A program made the position numbers and the translations under genes. A DNA stretch of 64,000 nucleotides from Tetrapyrgos nigripes (taxonomy: Eukaryota; Basidiomycota; Agaricomycetes; Agaricales; Campanellaceae), in NCBI GenBank assembly GCA_013368315.1, contig JAACJM010000026.1, forward strand, positions 372,001 through 436,000, read 5' to 3'. Shown one piece after another: positions 9,790-20,471 of the stretch (its first letter is position 1; every line of letters begins with the position of its first letter). The notes under the pieces are model-generated. The model was given only the letters and a program-made list of their open reading frames with translations. It searched no databases and was not told the origin of the DNA.

Positions 9790-11836
9790 CTACGTGAAAA
9801 CAAGACGTCGACCATCTGAGGGTATATCTACGATATTGTATTCGAAAAAAGCTGAGTAATGAGATCTTCCGCGTCCCTCAAACCTTTCCAAAACCCTCCA
9901 TGATAGTCCTCCCTCGAAGTCCGGTGACTCAATCTGTACAAGTAGGCCTTGGGAGAACTGGTCCTTGATGTACTGATCGACAAAGCCTAGCTTTGAGCAG
10001 TCATACAAAGCAAAAGCCTTCGCAGTCTCGAACCCTTGTTGGTAGCCATACTGATACGAAGACCCTGGTTGAATGAGAGAGGATAGTAACTGGCGGTGTT
10101 GATCTATAGTGTGAGAGCGGCGGAGATGGGGGGAAATGAGTAGATTAGAAGGTATTAGGTTTAGTTGTTCTGACAGTCCTGAGGCCCCAGCGAGTGAACT
10201 TGAGGATGGTGGATCAAGAAGAGAAATTGCGTGCAGTTGTGCAGCATTTGCAGGGCATGCCGGGTACGAATGAAATGATGATGGCAAAGTGGAATTGACA
10301 GCGGCTTTGAAACACCAGTCCGGAAGGCAGTCTTCTTTTTTATACGCTTGAAACAGAGAAATTGAGGCTCCATTCCCTCAGCAGATCAGAACAGAATTCG
10401 TACTCACACCAAAATGACCATCCCGCAGTATTATCCGTATAGACAACCTCTTGCGCACCACAAAAGTCTACAACCCGATCGCTGCCCTCGTCCCCTAGAC
10501 TCTGAGGCGTGAGGGCGCAGGACCATTCACCAACGATTAGGTTTGAACAATTAGAGAATTGAACAGCTTCGGCGGTCTTGATCTCCTCGGTATGCTCCTC
10601 GACTGGCATAGCAGCGTCAGACGGCGTAAAGACATAGTACGCATGGTGATCTTGGACGACGAAGTCTTTCCTGTCTTTGATGAAATATTGAAACTGGTCA
10701 AGATTGAAGGCGTCATGAATGTAGAGTGGTAAATTAACTCCGGCACCAGTGGCGGTCGACCTCATTTCAGTGATTGCTCGGGAATAGAAAGAAGCTAGCT
10801 GTGGGTGGTCCAGCGGTTCGTTCAGAATCTGTATTCCAACTACGTTTGTCACAGATGAGAGCTCTTTCATGAGAAATTTGCAAACTTGTAGCGTCTTGTC
10901 GATATAAGATTCGTTGTCAAACAATCTTGCAGTAGAGTCCGATATACCAGAATGCGGCTGGAATCTAGCTTTCAGCCTGGCAGCATTGAACCAGAAACAG
11001 ACCAACCTGGCCGTTTTGGCTGCCTACCGCTCCGTGTAAGTCAATCAAAACTCCTATCCCAACGTTATTAGCCATATTAATGGCATGCCGCACACGGACC
11101 CAAGCGTTCTGATAAACTGAGGAAACCGATGCGAACGGGGTGCCGACCAGGAACTGAGGACCTAGAGTCCAGTATCCAATGGGTATACGAACAGTGTTGA
11201 TACCAATGCTTGCAAGATAATCGAAATCAGATTGGTCAATGAATGTGTCCCAATGGCGCTCGAGCAAGGACTGAGCATTTGCGAGAGAGTTCCAACCAGA
11301 AGCAACATCGAGCTCGGAATTTCCAGCAGCGCATTCGAACAGGGAGGGCATCATCCATTGCTCTTGGACAAACCTAGTCTCATGATCATTAATAAAGAAG
11401 AAATTCCATAGCTATACTCGATAGCGTACCACGAGCCCATATTGACAGACTGTTGCTGGCGATACCGATAAATTGTCGCGGCAGTTTGGTCAAATAAGGG
11501 AAACGATTCGTCGAAATTGAGGTGACTCGTGTAGGGCTCTACAGAGCAGTTTGACCTTGGACTCGCTGACGAGTCAAGTAATTGCAAACTGGGAGGTGCC
11601 CCATTGTCCGTGAAAGAATCGCCTTGAGCAGAAACATAAATAATCAACGATGATAAAAGGAATAGAAGAGACATTGAAGAAAAGTAGTTGGTGCCCGCCC
11701 AGCTGCTTGAAGGTGATGGAGTACGTAGAGAGAGGAGAACACGAGTGACATAATCCAGGAAGTCCTCAAACGCACTACTGACTGGAACATTATGCATTAA
11801 CTCGTATAGATTGAAGATTCGTCGCACAAAATACAT
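9790..11836 (-). CDS. GH5 exo-beta-1,3-glucanase-like protein
   Basis: Exons are 11430-11836, 11007-11373, 10408-10957 and 9790-10346, giving 626 residues from the most upstream Met. The GH5_9 pattern is clear: SWFVQEQWMMPSLF, SIGINTVRIPIGYW, GVLIDLHGAVGSQNGQPHSG, the catalytic acid in GIQILNEP, YIHDAF, QDHHAYYVF, and the nucleophile region LIVGEWSCALT followed by GWSFWSYK. Near residue 55 lies MSLLFLLSSLIIYVSAQ, either a signal peptide (start at 11674) or a signal anchor if translation begins at 11836. A Ser/Leu-rich C-terminal part of about 150 residues follows the barrel. It probably remodels cell-wall beta-1,3-glucan. Confidence 0.88.
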
Positions 11837-11857
11837 TAACGTGTCATAATCTACGTG

Positions 11858-14800
11858 TTAGAGAAAAGACTTCGAGCCCTCTTCGCTTTCATACGCACTC
11901 AGTAAATCGTCATAGCCCCCCTCATCATCTCCATCATCAGCCGCACTTTCCCGATTGCTCCTTTTGCTGTTGCCAGATGTCTTCCTGGTCCGCGAATCCG
12001 CAGATGTTTTCCTCGACGGTGTCCCGTCCGAAGATATTTTTCGGGGACGCTCAACAGAAGGTCTACGCATCGCGACAGTAGGGGAAGGAGAGGATAAGAC
12101 TTCTGAATCAAAATCGGAGGCTTTGGGGGTATTATGGATAGGCGGGTCGTCCCGAGGCCACTCTACGTCCAGCGTATCGTTTTGCTCGGCCACAACATTA
12201 CTAGTGTTGGACTCTTGAAGCCGAAGTTGGGCAGGCCGGGAAGGATACCGCTTGGCACGTACTCGAGGACTGATTGATGGAGCTTCGGGCGCGGAATCCG
12301 AGGTATCACCTGGGGGGCGATAGTTCGCAGGTGACGGCGTCCTCTTCCGTGAGAGTTTTCGGGGAGGCACCAGCGGAGACACAGTGGGCTCATTGAGCAC
12401 AAAAGTGTCTTGCGTATGCTCTCCCTCTTTGATCTGCACTTCAGCACTGCCTCGCTTAGGGGGTGTTGTGGGGGGAGGAGACTCTGGGGTATTTGTACGC
12501 GCCTCTCCGGCAGAGGGCAGAGGTGCAGACTCAGTTAAGATAGAAGAGCTTGGACTGAGCAACCCTCGCTCGGAAGACGAATAAGAGAACTGACGCGAGG
12601 CTGTCCGGTGATGAGGTGCCATGGGTGATACAGACCTCCGATTGAGAGGCACTTTACGACTCTGCGTAGTACCTTCGGATTCTCGGTCAGATCTCCTTCC
12701 AAGGCATCAGAAGGAGATAGCGAAGACACTGAAGATTGAGAATCCCTGTTCAGCGCATGCCTTTTGGCTTGCATGACCTCGCTCCATTGCCTAGAGTGCT
12801 CAGAACGAGGAGCAAAGGTTGGAGTGCTGGTCTCTGATCTGGATGTACGCACATCACGGGGGGTTATCAAGGAGGACGAGCTCAATAGTAAGGGACGGGG
12901 ACCAGCTTTTGGAGTGCGGGGAGCCTCTGATTTTGTCAAAGCAGCCAAAGATGCTTGTAAGTTCTTCGTCTTTTGTAGAATACCACTATCTGACTGAGGG
13001 GATAGTTCTGGGCTTCCAGAAGAAGGCAAAACAGGGGCTTGGTGGGGTGTAAAGACCATCGTGTCTCGTGGAGGGCGGAAGTACGCTGGTCTCGTAGGAG
13101 GGGAATATCGTTCATGTCCTAGGACAGTAGGTAGAGATCCTCGCCGAGGTCCTGGTTCCGTGACAAAAGGATCCGAATCCTTCTCTTGCACAGACTGACG
13201 ATTTGTTCCAGCATTCCACGAGGTGAGCATTGCCTTCGCCCGCCAGTTGCTGCTAAATTTGGCAAGACTGGCGGCAGCATCCGAATCTCTGAGTTTTTCG
13301 GCGTACCCCCATATTCCCGAAGGAGACCTCGAATCGTCAGATCCAGGGCTGAGACTTTCATTGAGTATAGGTGATGAAGGCGATGGAGAGGGCAAACTGT
13401 TTCGCAAAGGTGAAACGTTGGGTGACATTGGAGAAGCTGGTGGGTCCATTGAGGATTGATTGGTGATACCTCGCCAAACAGTAGTGGCCAGCCTTGATGT
13501 TAAGCCAGGGGAAGTTGGGACATCTTTCTCCGTTGCATTCCCGTCTTCTGCTGAGCTTTCATCGTCAGAAGTCTCGGAGGGCGTGGGTGACAGCTCTGAA
13601 GAGAGCTGGTTTGTAAAGCCCTTCCATATGGTATCTCTTAAGCGAGCTCCGACGCTTAGATTGCTGGTGTTGACGTTGGATTTAGCCTCTTGTTCACGTT
13701 TGCGACGCAAGTCTGAGGCTGTCTGAAGAATCCTGTCAATGCCGCCGCCGGCGTCAATGGGATAATGCTGCAGCAGAGACATTCCCTCCAGAAAAGCGTC
13801 TCCTAGTTCCCAAGCGCGAACGGGCGATGGTGGAGGCATAGAGTCGATATCTTGGGACCAGAGACTGGGAGACTTGGGTCCTGCTTTACCTAGCCTATAG
13901 TGATTTCTCAATGAGTGCTCATCACAGCAGTAAGCAGTTATAACAAACCTCAACAGAGTAGGCTTTGCCCTAATGAGCATCGAAGTGCAAATATCCAGCA
14001 GATATTCCAGCTTGGGGTTGTCTTTTTGTCGCATCGGCCTCGAAAAAAGAGCATCCCATGCGACAATTACCGAAGCCAAAGGGAGTGTGTGGATCAAAAG
14101 TGGCGCCAACCATCGACTGCCACGTGAGGAAAACAGATGAGCACGATTTATGAAACGAGGTGCAATGCCATGACGTACTATGAATAATGGGGAAGAGCCG
14201 GATCGAGACCTTTGGCAAGCTAGTCACAATCAATGAACGTCTCATCGTCAAATAATCTCAAGATCGTACCAAATTTTCGCTGAGTTCGGTATCAGCCCAA
14301 GACAGTCGTTCACTAAAACGCTTCATCCAAACATTCCCCCCTTCCTCATCTTCGAGTTCTGAAAACTCCCCGATCATGGCCTCAAATAACCAAAACACGT
14401 CCGCTTCTACATGTGTCATGTCGTCAGGCTCTACTTCTCGATTCAGAACCGTATAAAGAGGAAGGAGAAGAGCCGGTATATGGGGTGATAAATTGCCAGG
14501 GTTGATGACTGAATGTACGTATAGAAGGCGTATTAGAGCAGATGTGTGCTTATCGTGTGCACCGGTTTTATGATTCCTGGGTGAGACGAGTAGAGTCGAA
14601 GAGGTTTTGATACCGGATGTAAATGAATCAGAAGTGACGAACACATCTGGTATACCTTGGCTGTCCTCTTCCTGTTCAAGGCGGATTCCTGGGACAGAAG
14701 GTGTACTTCTGTCTTGCAACAATTTTAACCGCACGTCCAGCGCATCAGCTAATGGCATTCCTGTTTCCGAAGACAGGCTAGATGATTCCGGTTCACCCTC

Positions 14801-16125
14801 AAGCTCAGCAAATAAAGACGGAGGAATGCTCGAGAACTGCTTCCAAACATTAAGCAAAGAAGTATCAAGGGTAGTCAGTGGTGAAGTGGGTGCAGGAAGT
14901 TCGGTGAATGGTTTCAAGAGACGCTGGACGAGATCCTGCGAGATAGGGAAAGAAAGCAAAGTTACAAAATGCTGTAGACTGTAGGGAATGATGGACTTAC
15001 GTAGTAGCTCTCCCGCTGCTGGCCTATTTCTTTTCGCCATGTACCTTTAAGTACTGGAAGAGTTCCTAGGAAGAGTCTGTGTCCATCCATTGTTGGTTAA
15101 TGAACAGACATGAACGCGCAGTCAAAACTCACTTCCAGATCCTTGGACGCAACCATTGAGGCTCATCAGGTATGCCTATAAAAACATTGATATTTCACTC
15201 TACGTTGGAAGAAGGGGAAGCAGACCTCGAGCACACAGCCTACGGAGGCCTCCCATGTCAACAGCAGGTGCAGAATCGGGATCAAGAATTTCTGACAGGG
15301 CGTTCAGTCTGAAACGAGTCTGTTAACTCCAATGAATGCCATATGGCTGTGAAAGATGCGCACATATCTTGTCTTCTGGGTTCAGGAGCCCAAGCAACCC
15401 CATATGTCTTAGCAATTCGAGATAGGTACTCATCGAGATGAGCAGCACTCGGTGGTGCAGCACGGGAAGCTTTGACAATCTGAGGGGCGACAGTTATAGG
15501 AAAGGAAAGTAGGACGACGCTGGTGGACGCACACGTGGAGATACATAATTGTCGCGGTTGGTGGTAGCTGAACGCGCAAAGTCTGATCCTAACTTCTGAG
15601 ACAGAAGATTGCTGACTGCGAAGAGTTCTAATAGTAAAGGTGAGAGGACACTCTGAGGTGACGGGAGCAATTGAACCTTTGCAATTGACGAAAGGGGCGG
15701 AGAACATGATACTCGAAGCCGCCTCAACGACAGCTGGATTGGGAAGGGAACTATTGGGAGGAGCTATAAGTCGAGGCCGTCAAGAGAAGCAAGTATAACA
15801 CACCCTTGGTCTATGTCGGCGAAATTCTCCAGAATCACCCCTAGCTGCATTCCTAACATTTCCAGAATGTCTCCGAACGCATCTTCTTGAATCAAGTTCT
15901 GAGCCTTGGTACGTGCAAGTCCAACGTTGCTTTGCTGCAATAAGGTAGCTACGTCTTTTCGAGCAATAATGCCTTTCGAATCGTTCTTGTCTTGGATTTG
16001 ACCCAACCGTTGACTTGCCAGTCTAATTTGAGCCTGAACGTTTGGGTCAGATGTAGCGACATCACCGATTACTTATGAAAATGATTCACCTTCACAGATG
16101 ATGCTTCCCATTGCTGCTCAGCCAT
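11858..16125 (-). CDS. Ist1-domain / TBC-like domain fusion with long Ser/Pro-rich tail
   Basis: Thirteen exons read in one frame: 16090-16125, 15804-16033, 15677-15750, 15533-15627, 15364-15479, 15226-15308, 15133-15175, 15001-15076, 14270-14935, 14179-14219, 13949-14116, 12730-13894 and 11858-12661 (3,597 bases, 1,198 residues). Residues 1 to about 184 form an Ist1 (ESCRT-III) fold: AQIRLASQRLGQIQDK, TKAQNLIQEDAFGDILEML, ELFAVSNLLSQKLGSDFA, HLDEYLSRIAKTYGVAW. Residues about 185-543 resemble a TBC1D13-type RabGAP: GIPDEPQWLRPRIWKLFLG, HVEADVFWLFEAMIGEF, YRWLAPLLIHTLPLASVIVAWDALF. I see neither IxxDxxR nor YxQGM. The rest is disordered Ser/Pro/Arg-rich sequence ending in an acidic tail. The 12662-12729 intron is the least certain. 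Two separate adjacent genes remain possible. Confidence 0.7.
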
Positions 16126-16338
16126 ACAAGACGCTTCAATCCTGTCGTTGAGTAAGATTGGGCAAGATTCAGACCGGCGAAATGGTTGTCAAACGAGAGA
16201 GCGATAAAATTAGCGGCGAATATACCGCCGTGGGTACGCGCATTTTGGACTTCTACATATAGACGATACAGAGACAGTTACGTTACACTACAAGTTTGCT
16301 AAACTAGAATTTTGCGCATGGAGATTATGAGGACTATT

Positions 16339-17539
16339 TTACAACACCCAATCGCGAAGTGGCTTCGAAAGCCTGGTCGACTTCGGACTGCCTCCCATGT
16401 TACTGTCAGTGCTCTGTTCGGAGATCGAGGCAAGAGGCTGTGAAAGTGTAGATCTAGAAGGACGGCTATAGTCACTGAAGGTAAGACTACTGTGATGTTT
16501 GCTTCCTCGCTGAGACATTGGTGGAAAAGTTGACTGGCGACTAGACCTCGAGGAAGATGCAGTAAGGACTGGAACACTCTGATGTTTCTTGGCAGCAGAG
16601 GAAGTTGACTGATAGCTGGAGCGTGTTGGGTCCCAATTGGGAAAATCCGTTACGCTTGGACGACGGCTGGAACCAGGGGTGGTGAAAGAACTTGGGGGTC
16701 TGACGGGCATCACCGGTAGAATGGACTCGCGATTGTCGAGCGCCATATTTTTCTCTACGTCAGCTATCTGTGAATGTCGGTATACCGCAAGGATGAGACC
16801 AGCCGAATATCCAATGACTAACAGCTAGAAGGTCAGTTACACGCCAAGCTATGGAAGGTCTGCTTTCACATACGTAGGACTGGTGTGATCCAATTACCGA
16901 TAAGCATATACATGTTGAATAGCTCGCATGTACCTTTTCGATCTGGAGCTGATTGAGCACATTTGGTGAGCATACAACAGAGGAAAATGTTCAGAAACAC
17001 TAACTTTGAGTTGGACAATTCAACCGAGGGTTCCAGCAAATGAACAGAACTGCAACTCCTGAAAGCACATTAGCTCATAACATCCCCCAGGCGAGTTCAG
17101 AGATGGATACCAATGTGTGTAATGAGAAGTAGCAGAAGACGCGCCGCGTCGAGATAGGGTCTAAAAGGTAGCAGTAGTCTCAACGTAGCCTCAGCAAATT
17201 GGAATCTATAATGGACTGGGTATGGCTCAGCTCACAATACAAGAAGCATTATTGAGGTCATGAAGTAGTTGCCCATCATGACTAGCACGATTGACTCTGC
17301 GACAAATTTTAGCATCTCGCTGGTTATTGTATATGCATGCCACTCACTTTCTGGCCGGACGAGCACGTCCCATTGAATAAAGATATAAACACATAAGAGG
17401 ACATCCCATAGGAAACATAAGCCCGAGATAATTGCTGTGAACGACAAAGTCAGGTAGTGGAGGACGTTGACTATAGGTTGAACGAACAGAAAGCGATGAT
17501 GCGAAGCTTGAGAAACGAGGTTGAAAAAGGAGTGGTCAT
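16339..17539 (-). CDS. Multi-pass membrane protein, unknown function
   Basis: I do not recognise the family. Exons are 17488-17539, 17434-17348, 17296-17236, 17160-17111, 17058-17005, 16948-16874 and 16817-16339, giving 285 residues. Four to five hydrophobic segments are visible: FSIISGLCFLWDVLLCVYIF, IVLVMMGNYFMTSIMLLVL, DAARLLLLLITHIGVAVLFI, and WITPVLLIGYSAGLILAV. A Ser/Pro-rich cytosolic tail of about 140 residues ends in PLRDWVL. The 51-base intron 17297-17347 is a multiple of three without a stop, so a retained form would also be translated. The start faces the MFS transporter across 186 bases. Confidence 0.65.
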
Positions 17540-17725
17540 CTAGACGAGGTTCAGGTCGTAAAGGACGTTAGGGACCGGCCCAGATTCTAGAGAGGTGAGG
17601 GTACGAAGCCAAGTAGCTTGACACATTTTCAGAACAAAGACGTCTGTAGAACAATAGGCTTCAATTGTTCGCATTTCACACGCTGCACTTGACGGACTTA
17701 GCGGATTCCAAAATAGTCGCCTACC

Positions 17726-19443
17726 ATGTCCAGCTCCCAATACCTTCGGAAGACGCTCCTTTGCCTCTCGATTTTCTGCAATGCGTAAGAATAATTTCCT
17801 CGAAATCGTTAACAAAGACTAACTTGCTTTAGCATATCTGCAGGAGGTGTCTTCACCTATCCCATACTTGCACCAGCATTGATATCCAGGCTAACTCAAC
17901 CTCAGCTCTCGACGATCGCGCTCGCGTATGAACCACATTGCTTCATTCTCCTGAAACCAACTTGACACTCCCTGCTCAGTGGGATGGCCGGACAATACCC
18001 GTCCGGCTATATTGTGGGGAAAGTTATTGACCGATATGGCTCAGGTGTCTGCTCATTGGCCGCTGCCGTAGCCTTCTCTCTCGGATATGGGCTTTCAGCT
18101 TGGGAAATTGCTTCGATTCCTCAAGATATCTCGCATTCAAATGATGCAAGTGCTCGCAGACTTGTGGTCTACTTTGCTCTCTTGGGTTTGGGTACTGCAT
18201 TCTCGTATGTCAAAACATTAGTCCTTTCCGTCATCCTCACTGAACCACTCTAGTTATTTCTCATTTTTGTTTGCTGCTACAAAGACTTTCACCAATCACA
18301 TGAGCTTCGCCTCCGGTAGCACGATGGCTGTCTTTGGCCTCTCCCCTCTGTTTTTGTCAACCATAGCATCACGGTTCTTCACAGACTTGGATGGCACTCT
18401 GAATATAGTGCCTTATTTGTGGTGTATCGCCTTGCTTTCGGGTGTCGTCCATTTCGTTGGTGCTATCACTCTCAGCAATGCTGGGACTTCAGCTTCACAT
18501 CATAACCATTCCACGTCGCCTGATTCAGAAGAGTGTTCTCCAGACGAGACCACAAGCCTGCTCTCAAATTCGCCTGAAGCACGTCGAAACGATGACGACG
18601 GTTCTGTCTTTGTGCTTCTGCAAGATGCATTTTTCTGGATACTCTGTATCTATCTTGTCATGACGCTCGGGATGGTAAGCATCTCGATAAACTAGTGATG
18701 GACGGGCTTGAACTGAAAAGATATCTAGTGCGAAATGATCTTCTCCAATGTTGGTACCATGGTCCTTTCCCTTCCATCTTCAACACTGCGGTCAACCATC
18801 ACGGTAGAGAATACAGCTTCAATCCAAGTGAAGATGTTGTCAATAGCGAATACATTATCTCGTTTACTTGTCGGGCCTTTCGCGGATTTTCTATCACCAG
18901 CCAATGAATATCCAACCCAGAGCTTCAGAAAGCATTGGATTAGTCGTATTGCATTCCTGTCTTTCGCAGCGATTATGCTGTCTGCAACATGTCTTTGGAT
19001 GCTAGTTTACGTCCAGATACAGCAGGATCTGTGGGTCCTAAGGTAAGGCCTTTGGGTCTACTTCGTTTGTCAGACAGCTCATGTCACTTTTTAGCATTGG
19101 GACAGGTTTGGTGTATGGCTGCATATTTACAGTCTTGTGCGTTGTATTTGCTGGACATGTTTCTTTCTATCTCACGTTCTATCGCAGGCCCAGTATACTC
19201 TGCTCCATTTGGGGAATGTCTAATCTCGGGCGGAATTTTGGAATCGTGGCATATTGTCCATTTATTGGTACAACAATCTATTCCTACCTGTACGCTTTCT
19301 TAGTCGCTCGTCATGCTACACATGAAGGTGGATGCCATGGCCGAGCGTGCTGGGAACTCACATTTTGGATCTGTCTTCTAACGTCCACGAGTTCGTTGGC
19401 GCTCAGCTTTGTTTTGTGGAGAAGTTGGAAAGGGAAATTGTGA
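17726..19443 (+). CDS. Major facilitator superfamily transporter, MCH1-like
   Basis: Exons are 17726-17784, 17833-17925, 17980-18204, 18254-18674, 18729-19042, 19095-19136 and 19188-19443, giving 469 residues. About twelve hydrophobic segments are seen with a central acidic loop (SPDSEECSPDETTSLL). Characteristic pieces are GMAGQYPSGYIVGKVIDRYG at the loop 2-3 position, NHMSFASGSTMAVFGLSPLF, SRLLVGPFADFLSPA, and SIWGMSNLGRNFGIVAYCPFIGTTIYSYLY. This is the nodulin-like/monocarboxylate-porter-like type to which yeast Mch1 belongs. The substrate is unknown; yeast Mch1 is not a proven monocarboxylate carrier. Confidence 0.82.
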
Positions 19444-19518
19444 TGGACTTTTATCATATCTGTACGTTATAAGTTATAATATAAGGGTTATACACTACAT
19501 ACGTCTATGTCTAATAAA

Positions 19519-20400
19519 TTACTTGTGCAAACGATTCATAAAGTAGAATGAAACGAACGCCAAGGATCCAGCGCCGATATAGATCGCAACTCGTCCCTCG
19601 AAGGGGCTGTTAGTCAGAAAAGGGTAGGGAACTGGAGTGAAGAGGATTGAATGCAAGTCTCTTTTGGAAGGGGTACAATTCACATACAGGTGCCATTATT
19701 GAAGCTCGCACAGCGCTCAACCCACCACGCATACCAGATAGTGAAGGTAGTTGCAACCAAAGGCGCACCATAGGTAACTTGATTGTGGCTATACTTCTTC
19801 TCGATGAACATGAAATCCGTGAGGAGAAAAAGGGCAGGAACAGCGTGCAAAGATAGGTCCATCGACAGAGGGATCCGCGCAAATTTGGGCGACTCTGTAG
19901 ATGAGGTTGGTACCGTATCATCCGGTTGCAAGAGCAGCTGGGCTGCTATCAAAAGTAAGGGCCAGTAAATGCTCGCGATCACTACTTCCACCTGAGAAAT
20001 GATGTCAGACATGGCGCATTGAGATTGGGCGGTCACTAACAGGTAAAGCAATCATCAAGAAAATTCTCTTGAGGGATTTGAAGCCTGTAACACGCGGTCA
20101 GAGTCTTTCATCGGCGTTGTAGTGTGCTGCTTACTGCTGAAGGAAGGAAACAGGTTTGAGAGGAGACCGAGTAATGCAGTTAACCAGGCAACGGCGAGAC
20201 TATATTACAAAAGTCAAAAAGACGCGTCGGGTGCTGACGAGGGAAACTTGCCCTTGGATAGTCAAAAATTGGAGATGGCCCCCGTATTGGGCTGAAATGA
20301 CAGCGTTGATTGGAAGAGTGAGAAGGCCGTTGTAGCCGTATGCCATGATTGAGGCGGAGAGGGAATAAAGGAGAACCGAGAGGAACGAAAAGCCAGCCAT
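19519..20400 (-). CDS. FAR-17a/AIG1-like multi-pass membrane protein
   Basis: Exons are 20252-20400, 20135-20199, 20041-20084, 19688-19991 and 19519-19631, giving 224 residues, close to the AIG1/ADTRP family length with six membrane spans. Recognisable parts are QYGGHLQFLTIQG, FLMIALPVEVVIASIYW, MDLSLHAVPALFLLTDFMF with the conserved His, and WVERCASFNNGTFPYPFL. Members are serine/threonine hydrolases of fatty-acid esters of hydroxy fatty acids in animals; the fungal role is inferred. The first intron (20200-20251) uses the GC donor GG|GCAAGT. The start lies 71 bases from the divergent TSC1 start. Confidence 0.82.
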
Positions 20401-20471
20401 TTCTTTGAAAATGCTCGAGGCAAGAAAGGGTAAGAAACAAGTCTTGCAATTGATGGCTGTGCTTGCGCCGC

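Noticed and set aside
13460..14251. Open frames opposite the Ser-rich tail of the Ist1-TBC gene
   Set aside because: Shadows of a biased-composition coding region.
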